A DNA stretch of 6,707 nucleotides from an uncultured Eubacteriales bacterium (GCA_934675045.1 CAKUPI010000104.1:1-6707), one strand, 5' to 3'; shown: positions 1 to 6,313, counted from the first letter of the stretch. The notes: generated by a model not told the origin, from the letters alone. Numbers and translations are program-made.

Positions 1-2232
1 GTCCCAGGGAATGGCCGTGCAGCTCAAGTCGTAAATGAGGTTCAGGAAGATGAGGTGAACGCTCATCATGGGCAGGAAGGGGAGCAGCGCCGACGCCGCC
101 AGCACCGAGAACATATTGCCGAAGTTGGAGGAGGCCGTCATCTTGATGTACTTGATCATGTTGGCGTAGGTCTTGCGTCCCTCGATGATGCCCTGCTCCA
201 AAACCATCAGGTCTTTTTCCAGCAGAATGATGTCGGCCGATTCCTTTGCCACATCCACGGCGGTATCCACCGAAATGCCGATGTCGGCGGCCTTCATGGC
301 GGCAGCGTCGTTGATTCCGTCGCCCATGAAGCCCACGGTATGTCCGTTTTCACGCAGGACGGAAACCACGCGCGACTTCTGGTCGGGCGTCAGCTTGGCG
401 AACACGTCGGTGGACTCCGCGGCCTTTGCCAGCTCCGCGTCGGTCATGCTGTCCAAATCGGAGCCCAGCAGCATATTGCGCACCTTCAAGCCCACCTGCT
501 TGCAGATGGTGCGGGTCACCTTGGCGTTGTCGCCGGTGAGGATTTTGGTGGTGACGCCATGGGCCTTGAGCGCCTGAATGGCGTCGGCGGTGGACTCCTT
601 CGGCGGGTCGAGGAAGGCGAGATACCCGAGCAGCACCATGTCGCACTCGTCCTTGACGCCGAAGGCCCCCACCGGCGAGGGATTGCTTTTCTGTGCGATG
701 GCGAGAACGCGGAAGCCCTTGTCGTTGAGGCCGTCCACGGTTTCCAAAATGCGGCTGCGGACAGCGTCGGTCAGCGGCTGCACGGCGCCGTCGCACTCGG
801 CATAGGCGCAGATGGAGAGCATTTCCTCTACCGCGCCCTTGGTCACCATCTGCGTCTTGCCGGTCCGGTCCTGCACCACGGTGGTCAGCCTGCGGCGGGC
901 GAAGTCAAAGGGGATTTCATCCACCTTCACATAGTTTTCGGACAGGTCCAGCAGGCGGGAGTCCGCCGCTTCCGCCTCCTCGGTTTTGTGGATAATCGCA
1001 AGGTCCATCAGGTTTTTGTAGCCGGTCTGGAAATAGCTGTTGAGATAGGCGTGGCGCAGCACCCGCGTGTCGTCCTCGCCGTTGACGTTGAGGTGGTATT
1101 CCAGCACGACTTTGTCCTGCGTCAGCGTTCCGGTCTTGTCGGTGCAGAGAATGTCAATGGCCCCGAAGTTTTGAATGGAATTGAGGTTTTTGACGATGGT
1201 CTGCTTTTTGCTCATGGAAACGGCGCCTTTTGCGAGGCAGGTGGTCACTATCATGGGCAGCATCTCAGGGGTCAGGCCGACGGCGATGGAGATGCCGAAC
1301 AGGAAGGCGTTGAGCCAGTCGCCCTTGGTGATGCCGTTGATGAAAAAGACCAGCGGAACCATGACCAGCATAAAGCGGATCAGCACCCAGGATACGGCGT
1401 TGACACCTCGGGTAAAGCTGGTTTCCACCGCCTCGCCTGCGATGGCAGAGGCCATGGAACCAAAGAGCGTGCGGTCGCCGGTGCAGACCACAACGGCGGT
1501 GGCGCTGCCGGACACCACATTGCTGCCCATGAAGGCGATATTGGTGTAATCGGTGACGCTCTCGCGGCCCATGCTCACGGTGGGCGTCTTTTCGATGGGC
1601 TCGCTTTCGCCGGTGAGGCCCGCCTGGCTGATAAACAGGTCCTTTGCGTCCAGAATGCGGACGTCGGCGGGGATCATGTCTCCTGCGGACAGGTGTACGA
1701 TGTCGCCGACAACCAGATCGTCCATGGGAATTTCCGCCTTTTCCTGCTCCCGGCGGGTGACGGTGCAGGTGGTGGTGATCATGGCCAGCAGCTTTTCCGC
1801 CGCATTGCCGCTTCGGGACTCCTGAACAAAGCGGAGCGAGCCGGAAATCAGCACCATGGTCAGGATGATGATCACCGTCAGCGGGTCAAAATCCTCCGGC
1901 GTGCTGCCGAAAAGGGAAAAATGCGGGAAAACCATGTCCGTCATGGCGGACACCAGCGCCAGACAGAACAGAATGGCGGTAAAGGGGTTGATGAAGGCGC
2001 CGGCCAGCCGCTTGGCAAGGGACTGCTTTTTTTCGTGGGTCACCTTGTTGCTGCCGTATTTGCTCAGGCTTACGGATACGGCGTCTTCATCCAGACCGCG
2101 CAGGGTGGTGTGCAGGTTCTTCAAAACCTCGTCGACGGAATTGGTGGCCGCAAACTGAATGCGGCGGTTCTGCTCGTCGCGGACGACGGCCTTTTGGGCC
2201 GCCTGACGAACGGTGGTGCGGTTTTCTTTCAT
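1..2232 (-). CDS. mgtA: Magnesium-translocating P-type ATPase (MgtA/MgtB class), C-terminus beyond window
   Basis: This is a P3B-type ATPase, a family that imports Mg2+ across the plasma membrane at the cost of ATP. The frame is open from ATG 2232 to base 1, giving 744 residues; about 140-150 residues (the last membrane helices) lie outside. Visible motifs are the INPF entry to TM1 (81-84), actuator TGES (207-210), the family signature GLTPEMLPM in TM4 (P322, P326), phosphorylation motif DKTGTLT (D365), nucleotide-binding KGA (K465), TGDN (566-569) and GDGIND (637-642). TM5 contains SSNFGN and PFLPM, and TM6 reads [14 protein letters not shown]. The hinge reads GDGINDAAA, where the family normally has GDGINDAPA. 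The start is set by AAGGAGG at 2241-2247, 8 nt upstream. Upstream on the same strand lie the winged-helix gene and a second mgtA, but a terminator hairpin and separate promoter suggest its own transcript. Class assignment is firm; Mg2+ as the actual substrate is inferred from the family. Confidence 0.95.
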   Translation of the reverse strand, partial: MKENRTTVRQAAQKAVVRDEQNRRIQFAATNSVDEVLKNLHTTLRGLDEDAVSVSLSKYGSNKVTHEKKQSLAKRLAGAFINPFTAILFCLALVSAMTDMVFPHFSLFGSTPEDFDPLTVIIILTMVLISGSLRFVQESRSGNAAEKLLAMITTTCTVTRREQEKAEIPMDDLVVGDIVHLSAGDMIPADVRILDAKDLFISQAGLTGESEPIEKTPTVSMGRESVTDYTNIAFMGSNVVSGSATAVVVCTGDRTLFGSMASAIAGEAVETSFTRGVNAVSWVLIRFMLVMVPLVFFINGITKGDWLNAFLFGISIAVGLTPEMLPMIVTTCLAKGAVSMSKKQTIVKNLNSIQNFGAIDILCTDKTGTLTQDKVVLEYHLNVNGEDDTRVLRHAYLNSYFQTGYKNLMDLAIIHKTEEAEAADSRLLDLSENYVKVDEIPFDFARRRLTTVVQDRTGKTQMVTKGAVEEMLSICAYAECDGAVQPLTDAVRSRILETVDGLNDKGFRVLAIAQKSNPSPVGAFGVKDECDMVLLGYLAFLDPPKESTADAIQALKAHGVTTKILTGDNAKVTRTICKQVGLKVRNMLLGSDLDSMTDAELAKAAESTDVFAKLTPDQKSRVVSVLRENGHTVGFMGDGINDAAAMKAADIGISVDTAVDVAKESADIILLEKDLMVLEQGIIEGRKTYANMIKYIKMTASSNFGNMFSVLAASALLPFLPMMSVHLIFLNLIYDLSCTAIPWD

Positions 2233-2240
2233 AGGTCTTA

Positions 2241-2247
2241 CCTCCTT
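2241..2247 (-). promoter_or_regulatory. Shine-Dalgarno of mgtA1
   Basis: AAGGAGG on the minus strand lies 8 nt before ATG 2232 and fixes the start of the first ATPase. A short upstream element, CCTTG (2262-2266), is complementary to CAAGG (2244-2248), so part of this site could be masked by a 5-bp hairpin with a 13-nt loop. Confidence 0.85.
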
Positions 2248-2259
2248 GTTTGTGATAGA

Positions 2260-2319
2260 GGCAAGGGCAAGCGCGGGAATGACACGGAAGATACGCGTCT
2301 GCCTGTGCTGCTCGTTGCC
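2260..2319 (-). promoter_or_regulatory. Candidate structured 5' leader element of mgtA1
   Basis: On the minus strand GGCAGACGCG (2294-2303) can pair with CGCGCTTGCC (2266-2275). The stem has ten positions with one G-U and one A-C mismatch, around an 18-nt loop. An outer helix pairs GGCAA (2315-2319) with TTGCC (2260-2264). The 3' arms overlap the CCTTG (2262-2266) that can instead pair with the Shine-Dalgarno region, so the two folds exclude each other, as in a translational switch. I do not recognise it as the M-box Mg2+ riboswitch or another named class. The pairing is seen in the sequence; the switching is inference. Confidence 0.4.
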
Positions 2320-2402
2320 TTTGAGAATTACTGTCAGAATCCATGCCATTCACCTCACTGTTTTACAGAATCTCTATGTGAAACCGCCATGCGGACGATG
2401 CC

Positions 2403-2429
2403 GCTGGAAAACGGCCGGTTTTCCCGGCG
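2403..2429 (-). repeat. Inverted repeat (hairpin) in mgtA1 leader
   Basis: GGAAAAC (2406-2412) and GTTTTCC (2418-2424) form a perfect 7-bp stem around a 5-nt loop. An outer CGC/GCG helix can form after a small internal loop. No T-run follows on either strand, so it is not an obvious terminator. It lies in the inferred untranslated leader of mgtA1 and may be a structural helix of that RNA. Confidence 0.45.
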
Positions 2430-2490
2430 TATCGGAACGCGGCCGCGCGTCAGGGCCGCCGCAGCCGGAGAACCGGGGCCATCCGCCCCC

Positions 2491-2496
2491 TTTATA
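2491..2496 (-). promoter_or_regulatory. mgtA: Candidate -10 box of mgtA1
   Basis: TATAAA on the minus strand would place +1 near 2484 and give a leader of about 250 nt before ATG 2232. At 17 bp spacing the -35 position reads TCCCTT, a poor match to TTGACA, so the promoter probably needs an activator. The repeat cluster at 2507-2557 lies immediately upstream. No mapped start site is available, so this is prediction only. Confidence 0.45.
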
Positions 2497-2504
2497 CAGC
2501 ATAC

Positions 2505-2557
2505 AAAAATCGCAAGGGAAATCCCATGGCGAAAACCTTGCGATTCCCTTGCGATTT
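2505..2557 (-). terminator. Rho-independent terminator after the winged-helix gene
   Basis: On the minus strand AAATCGCAAGGGAA (2544-2557) and TTCCCTTGCGATTT (2507-2520) are perfect 14-nt complements separated by 23 nt, ending in TTTTT (2505-2509). It starts about 40 nt after the stop codon at 2596. The second repeat copy can also pair with the same 3' arm (10 bp, 18-nt loop), giving an alternative hairpin with the same T-run. The stem is only moderately GC-rich and the T-run partly lies in the stem, so termination may be incomplete. Confidence 0.6.
2536..2557 (-). repeat. Tandem 11-bp direct repeats, candidate OmpR-family operator
   Basis: The minus strand reads AAATCGCAAGG then GAATCGCAAGG, two head-to-tail copies with an 11-bp period that share ten consecutive bases (AATCGCAAGG) apart from the first base. 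A third copy lies inverted at 2507-2517. OmpR/PhoB/KdpE-type winged-helix proteins typically bind direct half-sites about one helical turn apart. The repeats sit at roughly -52 to -73 of the predicted mgtA1 promoter and directly downstream of a gene for such a protein. Operator function is inferred; the same bases also form the terminator stem. Confidence 0.5.
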
Positions 2558-2595
2558 GGCAAGAACTGCGGCGGGCGGCGCGGCGGGCGGCGGAT

Positions 2596-3090
2596 TTACA
2601 GCTGGTCGTTCATTTTATAGCCGATGCCCCAGATGGTCAGGATATATCTCGGCGCGTCCGGGTCCGGCTCGATTTTTTTGCGCAGCTTCCGGATGAAGGC
2701 CATGATGTTGCTGTCATCCAGCAGGTAGTCCTCCGACCACACTGCCCGGTAGATCTGCTCCTTGGTAAAGACCTCTCCGCAGTTCTGGGCCAGAAAATAC
2801 AGAATATCAAACTCCTTCGGCGTCAGGCTGACTTCCTTATCCGCCGCAATGACCTTCCGGCTTTTGGCGCGAATCTCCAGCTCGCCGATGCGAATGGCGT
2901 CTGCCGGGGCCGCTTCCGCCTCTCCCGAGGCGCTCAGCAAAAGCGAGCTGACCTTTCCGCTGAGCATGTCCTGGATGCCGGAGCGCAGCTCCTGGGCGCA
3001 GCCGCTTTTCGGCGGGTCCTGGGTCAGCTTTTGCAGCAGCCAGGCGGCAAGTGAGGAGTCCATGGGGACAAATCCGATGTTCTTTTTCAT
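2596..3090 (-). CDS. Receiver-less OmpR/PhoB-type winged-helix transcriptional regulator
   Basis: This 164-aa protein has a C-terminal Trans_reg_C winged-helix DNA-binding domain (about 66-160). It shows LTPKEFDIL (89-97), VFTKEQIYRAVW (107-118), a recognition-helix region DDSNIMAFIRKLRKKIE (125-141) and the wing YILTIWGIGYKM (149-160). The first ~60 residues are too short for a CheY-like receiver (~120 aa) and show no phosphoacceptor aspartate context or conserved lysine, so control by a histidine kinase is unlikely. No kinase gene is visible. The N-terminal part (for example WLLQKLTQDPP and CAQELRSGIQDMLSG) is unrecognised and may sense or dimerise. Start ATG 3090 has AAGGAGG 8 nt upstream, next to the stop of mgtA2, so the two genes are probably coupled. 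Its position between two Mg2+ ATPase genes suggests it controls them (inference). Confidence 0.9.
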   Translation of the reverse strand: MKKNIGFVPMDSSLAAWLLQKLTQDPPKSGCAQELRSGIQDMLSGKVSSLLLSASGEAEAAPADAIRIGELEIRAKSRKVIAADKEVSLTPKEFDILYFLAQNCGEVFTKEQIYRAVWSEDYLLDDSNIMAFIRKLRKKIEPDPDAPRYILTIWGIGYKMNDQL

Positions 3091-3096
3091 GTTGGG

Positions 3097-3106
3097 CTCC
3101 TCCTTT
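3097..3106 (-). promoter_or_regulatory. Shine-Dalgarno of the winged-helix gene overlapping the mgtA2 stop
   Basis: The minus strand reads TGAAAGGAGG: the last base of the mgtA2 stop codon begins the purine-rich ribosome-binding site of the regulator, and ATG 3090 follows 8 nt after the AAGGAGG core. This arrangement favours translational coupling, so regulator output would follow mgtA2 translation. Confidence 0.85.
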
Positions 3107-5769
3107 CAAATGAGCTCCCGGTATTTCTTCTGGTAAAAGGCCTTGACCACCGTGGTCAGCAGCATGTACAAAAGCGCCACGATCAGAAGAAATCCGAAGT
3201 ACCAGCAGGGCAGCTTCGTCAGACCGAACAGCGACGCCGCCCGGGTAAAGGGAATGCCGGTAAATGCGACAATGCCCGCAAGGGTGATGCATATCACCGG
3301 TGCGGAGGGCCGGCTCTGCACAAAGGGGATTTTGCGCGTGCGCAGGAAATGCAGAATCAGCACCTGCGTCCACATGGACTCCAAAAACCACCCCGTCTGA
3401 AAAAGCGCCACATATTGCAGGCGCAGGGCGGGATCGGTGAGATGCAGATAGGTCGCGCCGCCGCACAGCATGGGGCAGAGAACGAAGTAGAGGAACAGGA
3501 AGGTCGCAATGTCGAACAGCGAACTGATGGGGCCGAAGGACAGCATGAACCGCCCCAGCGTCCTGCCCGACCAGTCCCTCGGAGAGAGGGTTTCCTCCTC
3601 GTCCACGTTGTCCCAGGGCAGAATGATGCACAGGACGTCATACAGCAGATTGAGAAGCAGAAGCTGCAGGGCCGTCATGGACAAAAAGGGCAGGAAGGCG
3701 CTGGCGCAGACAATGGAGAGAATGTTGCCGAAGTTGGAGCTGGCGGTGATTTTGATGTACTTGAGCATGTTGGTGAAGGTTTTTCGCCCCTCTAAAATGC
3801 CCTGCTCCAGTACGCCGAGGTCCTTTTGCAGCAGCACCACATCCGCCGCGTCCTTTGCCGCGTCCACCGCTGTGTCCACCGAAATGCCCACATTGGCCTC
3901 GCAGAGGGCGGGAATATCGTTGATGCCGTCGCCCAGAAAGCCCACGGTGTGTCCGTTTTGCTCCAGTGCGGCCACCAGCCGCACCTTTTGCCCCGGCGTA
4001 AGCTCGGAAAAAACGTGGACGGCTTCCACCGCAGCGCTCAGCTCGCTGTCCGACAGGTCATCGAGCGCGGCGCCGGTCAGCACGGTTTCGGCCGAGATTC
4101 CCACCCGGCGACAGACGGACACCGCCACATCCGTCTGATCGCCCGTCAGGATTTTGGGCGTCACCCTGAGCCGCTTCAGCGCCTCGATGGACGCCCTGGC
4201 GGTTTTCTTGGGCGCGTCAAAGAAGGCCAGATACCCCATCAAAATCAGTTCTGCTTCATCGGCAGGAGAAATGCTGTCCTGCCGTCCCATGCTTTTCCGC
4301 GCGACGGCGATGACCTTCATGCCATCCTGCAGCATCTCGTCCACCACGGAAGCGACGCTCTGCCTTCTTTCGCTTTCCATGGGCAGAACCTCGCCCCGGT
4401 ACGACACAAACCCGCAGCGGGCGACGATGTGGGAAATATCCCCCTTCACAATGAGCTGGCCTTCTCCGCTTTGGTTCGTCACAAGCGTGCTGACCGCCTT
4501 GCGGGTATAGTCAAAGGGGATTTCGTCGGTTTTTTGGTACTGAGAAAGCAGATCGGCAAAATGCACCTCTCGCCCCGGCATGGTCTGGCAGGCGCGGAGC
4601 GCATTGTCGATGGGATTGCGCACCCCGGAATGGTAGAAGCTGTTCAGAAAGGCGAGGTCCAGCACCTCGCCGCTTTCGTTGCCCAGCACATCCATGTAAT
4701 ATTCCAGCAGAATGTTCTCGCAGGTCAGCGTTCCGGTCTTGTCCATGCACAAAACGTCCATGCAGCCAAAGCCCTGCATGGCGTTGATGTCCTTGATGAT
4801 GGCCTGCTTGCGGCTCATGGAAAGGCTGCCCCTTGCAAGGCAGGCGGTGATGACCATGGGCAGCATCTCCGGCATCAGCCCCACCGCCACCGACAGGGCA
4901 AAGGCAAAGGATTCCAGCCATTTTCCGCCGGTGATGCCGAGAAGCAGAAACACAAAGGGGATCAGCACCGCGATAAAGCGGAGCATGACCCATGCGATGG
5001 AGTTGGCGCCCCGCTGAAAGGATTTTTTGTCTTCGGAATCCGGCTTGGCAAAGCTGCCGTAGAGCGTGTCCTTTCCGACGGCCAGCACGATGCCCTCGCC
5101 CTTGCCGCTGATGATCGTCGTCGCCATAAAGGCAAGGTTTTCAAGCTGTGCCAGCCCTTCGGCGCTGCCGCAGCGCAGGGTACGGCAGCTCTTTTCCAAA
5201 ATGGCGCTTTCGCCCGTGATGGCGGCCTGCGACACAAACAGGTCGGTGACGCGGGTCAGCCGGATGTCCGCCGGGACGCGGTCCCCCGCAGAGAGCAGGA
5301 CGATGTCGCCCACCACCAGCTTTTCCGCGGGGATCGCAATGAGCTCTCCTTCGCGCCTGACCATGATGCTCTCGTGAATCAGCCGATCAAGCTGCTGCGC
5401 CGCGTTCTTTGCCCGAAGCTCCTGAATGAGGCGGATCGTGCCGCTGATGAGGATCATGGAAAAGATGATGATGGCGGTCGAGGCGTTTTTGCTGAAGTCC
5501 GAAACAAGCAGCACGTCCGTCACCAGTGAAATCATGCCGATGACGAAGAGAATGACGATGAACGGATTGACAAAGGCCCGCCGCAGCCGGTGGAGCAGCG
5601 TATCGCTTTTCCGCTCCCCGAAGCTGTTTGCGCCGTACTTCTCGCGCATCGCCTCTGCCTGTTCGTCGGATAAGCCGTCGGGAGAGGCGCCGATCTCCTT
5701 GTAAATCTGCGCCGCCTCGCGGTAGGCGTATTTTTTGATGCGACTGTCAAACAGTGTTGTTTTCGGCAC
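3106..5769 (-). CDS. mgtA: Second, divergent magnesium-type P-type ATPase (MgtA/MgtB class), complete
   Basis: This complete 887-aa P3B-type ATPase matches the usual MgtA length (~900 aa) and is predicted to be a ten-helix inner-membrane cation importer. Motifs are TGES (185-188), PEMLPM in TM4 (P300), DKTGTLT (D343), nucleotide-binding KGD (K442), LTGDQTD, GDGIND (613-618), TM5 SSNFGN, TM6 NLLYDVLCIILPWDNVD, and a C-terminal block containing FQTGWFLES and IPFVQSRPS typical of MgtA. It departs from the first copy and the family norm at several sites: GLMPEML for GLTPEML, KGD for KGA, GDGINDIPA for GDGINDAPA, FDYTRKAVS for the FDFxRRR block, and PFLSM for PFLPM. The start is GTG 5769, with AAAGGAGGG 8 nt upstream; an in-frame ATG at 5910 would add 47 non-family residues and read through the promoter. 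It is followed by the winged-helix gene. Substrate may be Mg2+ or a related cation. Confidence 0.95.
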   Translation of the reverse strand: MPKTTLFDSRIKKYAYREAAQIYKEIGASPDGLSDEQAEAMREKYGANSFGERKSDTLLHRLRRAFVNPFIVILFVIGMISLVTDVLLVSDFSKNASTAIIIFSMILISGTIRLIQELRAKNAAQQLDRLIHESIMVRREGELIAIPAEKLVVGDIVLLSAGDRVPADIRLTRVTDLFVSQAAITGESAILEKSCRTLRCGSAEGLAQLENLAFMATTIISGKGEGIVLAVGKDTLYGSFAKPDSEDKKSFQRGANSIAWVMLRFIAVLIPFVFLLLGITGGKWLESFAFALSVAVGLMPEMLPMVITACLARGSLSMSRKQAIIKDINAMQGFGCMDVLCMDKTGTLTCENILLEYYMDVLGNESGEVLDLAFLNSFYHSGVRNPIDNALRACQTMPGREVHFADLLSQYQKTDEIPFDYTRKAVSTLVTNQSGEGQLIVKGDISHIVARCGFVSYRGEVLPMESERRQSVASVVDEMLQDGMKVIAVARKSMGRQDSISPADEAELILMGYLAFFDAPKKTARASIEALKRLRVTPKILTGDQTDVAVSVCRRVGISAETVLTGAALDDLSDSELSAAVEAVHVFSELTPGQKVRLVAALEQNGHTVGFLGDGINDIPALCEANVGISVDTAVDAAKDAADVVLLQKDLGVLEQGILEGRKTFTNMLKYIKITASSNFGNILSIVCASAFLPFLSMTALQLLLLNLLYDVLCIILPWDNVDEEETLSPRDWSGRTLGRFMLSFGPISSLFDIATFLFLYFVLCPMLCGGATYLHLTDPALRLQYVALFQTGWFLESMWTQVLILHFLRTRKIPFVQSRPSAPVICITLAGIVAFTGIPFTRAASLFGLTKLPCWYFGFLLIVALLYMLLTTVVKAFYQKKYRELI

Positions 5770-5777
5770 GGGACAGT

Positions 5778-5786
5778 CCCTCCTTT
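5778..5786 (-). promoter_or_regulatory. Shine-Dalgarno that sets the GTG start of mgtA2
   Basis: AAAGGAGGG on the minus strand lies 8 nt before GTG 5769. No comparable site serves the in-frame upstream ATGs (about 5796 and 5910), and the predicted transcription start near 5796 lies downstream of the latter, so GTG is preferred. Confidence 0.85.
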
Positions 5787-5802
5787 GTTCATGCATACGA
5801 CT

Positions 5803-5811
5803 ATTGTACCA
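5803..5811 (-). promoter_or_regulatory. mgtA: Extended -10 promoter of mgtA2
   Basis: The minus strand reads TGGTACAAT, an extended -10 (TGn) with TACAAT. This places +1 near 5796 and leaves a leader of about 27 nt. At 17 bp spacing the -35 reads TGGGCG (3/6 match). Unlike mgtA1 there is no room for a structured leader, so any Mg2+ response would be at transcription initiation. Confidence 0.6.
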
Positions 5812-5878
5812 TGATATTGCCAAAACGCCCATCCGGAAAGGCTGGTTTTTTGCAATTTCGGTGTGAAAAACGGATATC

Positions 5879-5899
5879 CCCGCGCGGCGCCGGCGCGGG
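5879..5899. repeat. GC-rich inverted repeat between divergent promoters
   Basis: CCCGCGC (5879-5885) and GCGCGGG (5893-5899) are perfect complements around GGCGCCG. It lies between the mgtA2 promoter and the trxA control region. On the minus strand a T5 run follows some nine bases after the stem, too far for a good terminator, and no minus-strand gene lies upstream. It may insulate the two promoters or be a binding site; function unknown. Confidence 0.4.
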
Positions 5900-5912
5900 C
5901 AAAGAGGCAAAG

Positions 5913-5927
5913 CGTGACAATGTCACG
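5913..5927. promoter_or_regulatory. Perfect palindrome, candidate Crp/Fnr-type operator of trxA
   Basis: CGTGACA-A-TGTCACG is a perfect 7+1+7 palindrome containing GTGA and TCAC half-sites. Its centre (5920) lies at about -41 relative to the predicted trxA start (5961), the position used by class II CRP/FNR activators. A Crp/Fnr-family gene lies just beyond trxA. The spacing between GTGA and TCAC is 5 nt, one less than the classic CRP site, so the match is not exact. Confidence 0.5.
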
Positions 5928-5945
5928 GAACGCCTCGCGGGTTTC

Positions 5946-5954
5946 TGGTATACT
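5946..5954 (+). promoter_or_regulatory. trxA: Extended -10 promoter of trxA
   Basis: TGGTATACT is an extended -10 element with +1 near 5961 and a leader of about 32 nt. The -35 position (CGGAAC at 17 bp) is poor, in keeping with activation from the palindrome directly upstream. Confidence 0.65.
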
Positions 5955-5992
5955 GAAGCCACAAACCAAAAAAACGACAAGGAGAAACAGAC

Positions 5993-6298
5993 ATGGCTGC
6001 TTTGAATATCACCAAGAGCAACTTTCAGGAGGAAGTGATGCACAGCGATAAGCCCGTTTTGCTGGATTTCTGGGCCAGCTGGTGCGGCCCCTGCCGCATG
6101 GTCGGTCCCATTGTGGACGAAATCGCCGATGAACGCCCCGACATCAAAGTCGGAAAGGTAAACGTGGACGAACAGCGCGAGCTGGCCGCCGAGTTTCGGG
6201 TTATGAGCATTCCCACCCTGATGGTCATCAGGGACGGCAAGCTTGTAAGCCAGGCGGTGGGAGCCAGAGACAAGGAACAAATCCTTTCCATGCTGTAA
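5993..6298 (+). CDS. trxA: Thioredoxin
   Basis: This 101-aa cytoplasmic thioredoxin reduces protein disulfides and is itself reduced by thioredoxin reductase (not in this window). The fold is complete: beta strand VLLDFWASW, the active site WCGPC (W30, C31, C34), VNVDEQ (57-61 region), the cis-proline loop SIPT (P74) and the C-terminal strand DGKLVSQAVGA. There is no signal peptide. Length is close to E. coli TrxA (108 aa), with a short N-terminus. Start ATG 5993 follows AAGGAGA (5979-5985) at good spacing. It is transcribed away from mgtA2 and converges on the Crp/Fnr gene, so it appears to be a single-gene unit. Its promoter has a perfect palindrome at about -41, which suggests regulation by a Crp/Fnr-type protein. 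Confidence 0.96.
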   Translation: MAALNITKSNFQEEVMHSDKPVLLDFWASWCGPCRMVGPIVDEIADERPDIKVGKVNVDEQRELAAEFRVMSIPTLMVIRDGKLVSQAVGARDKEQILSML

Positions 6299-6313
6299 AT
6301 ACAGGAAAAATCG

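Noticed and set aside
2087..2353. An 88-aa minus-strand frame overlapping the mgtA1 start as a real protein gene
   Set aside because: More than half of it overlaps mgtA1 in another frame and the product resembles nothing. It is kept only as a weak leader-peptide idea.
2233..2484. M-box (ykoK) Mg2+ riboswitch in the mgtA1 leader
   Set aside because: The AGGTGAGGCTCC-like core and GCTGCTGCC-type segments I recall from B. subtilis M-box RNA are not seen. A covariance-model scan would settle it.
55..3054. A 999-codon open frame on the plus strand
   Set aside because: It is exactly codon-aligned antisense to mgtA1 and the winged-helix gene. It stays open because the GC-rich sense genes avoid TTA, CTA and TCA codons. 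The product is low-complexity (His, Gly, Gln-rich), without family features or a ribosome-binding site.
3826..5529. A 567-codon open frame on the plus strand
   Set aside because: It is the same codon-aligned antisense shadow, here of mgtA2, with similar His/Gly-rich composition.
5848..5858. TTTTGCAATTT upstream of mgtA2 as a further copy of the 2536-2557 repeat
   Set aside because: It matches only 8 of 11 bases, is single-copy and sits in an AT-rich patch, so chance is a sufficient explanation.
5770..5910. N-terminal extension of mgtA2 to ATG 5910
   Set aside because: The extra 47 residues are unlike the family, pass through the promoter and lack a ribosome-binding site; GTG 5769 has a near-perfect one.
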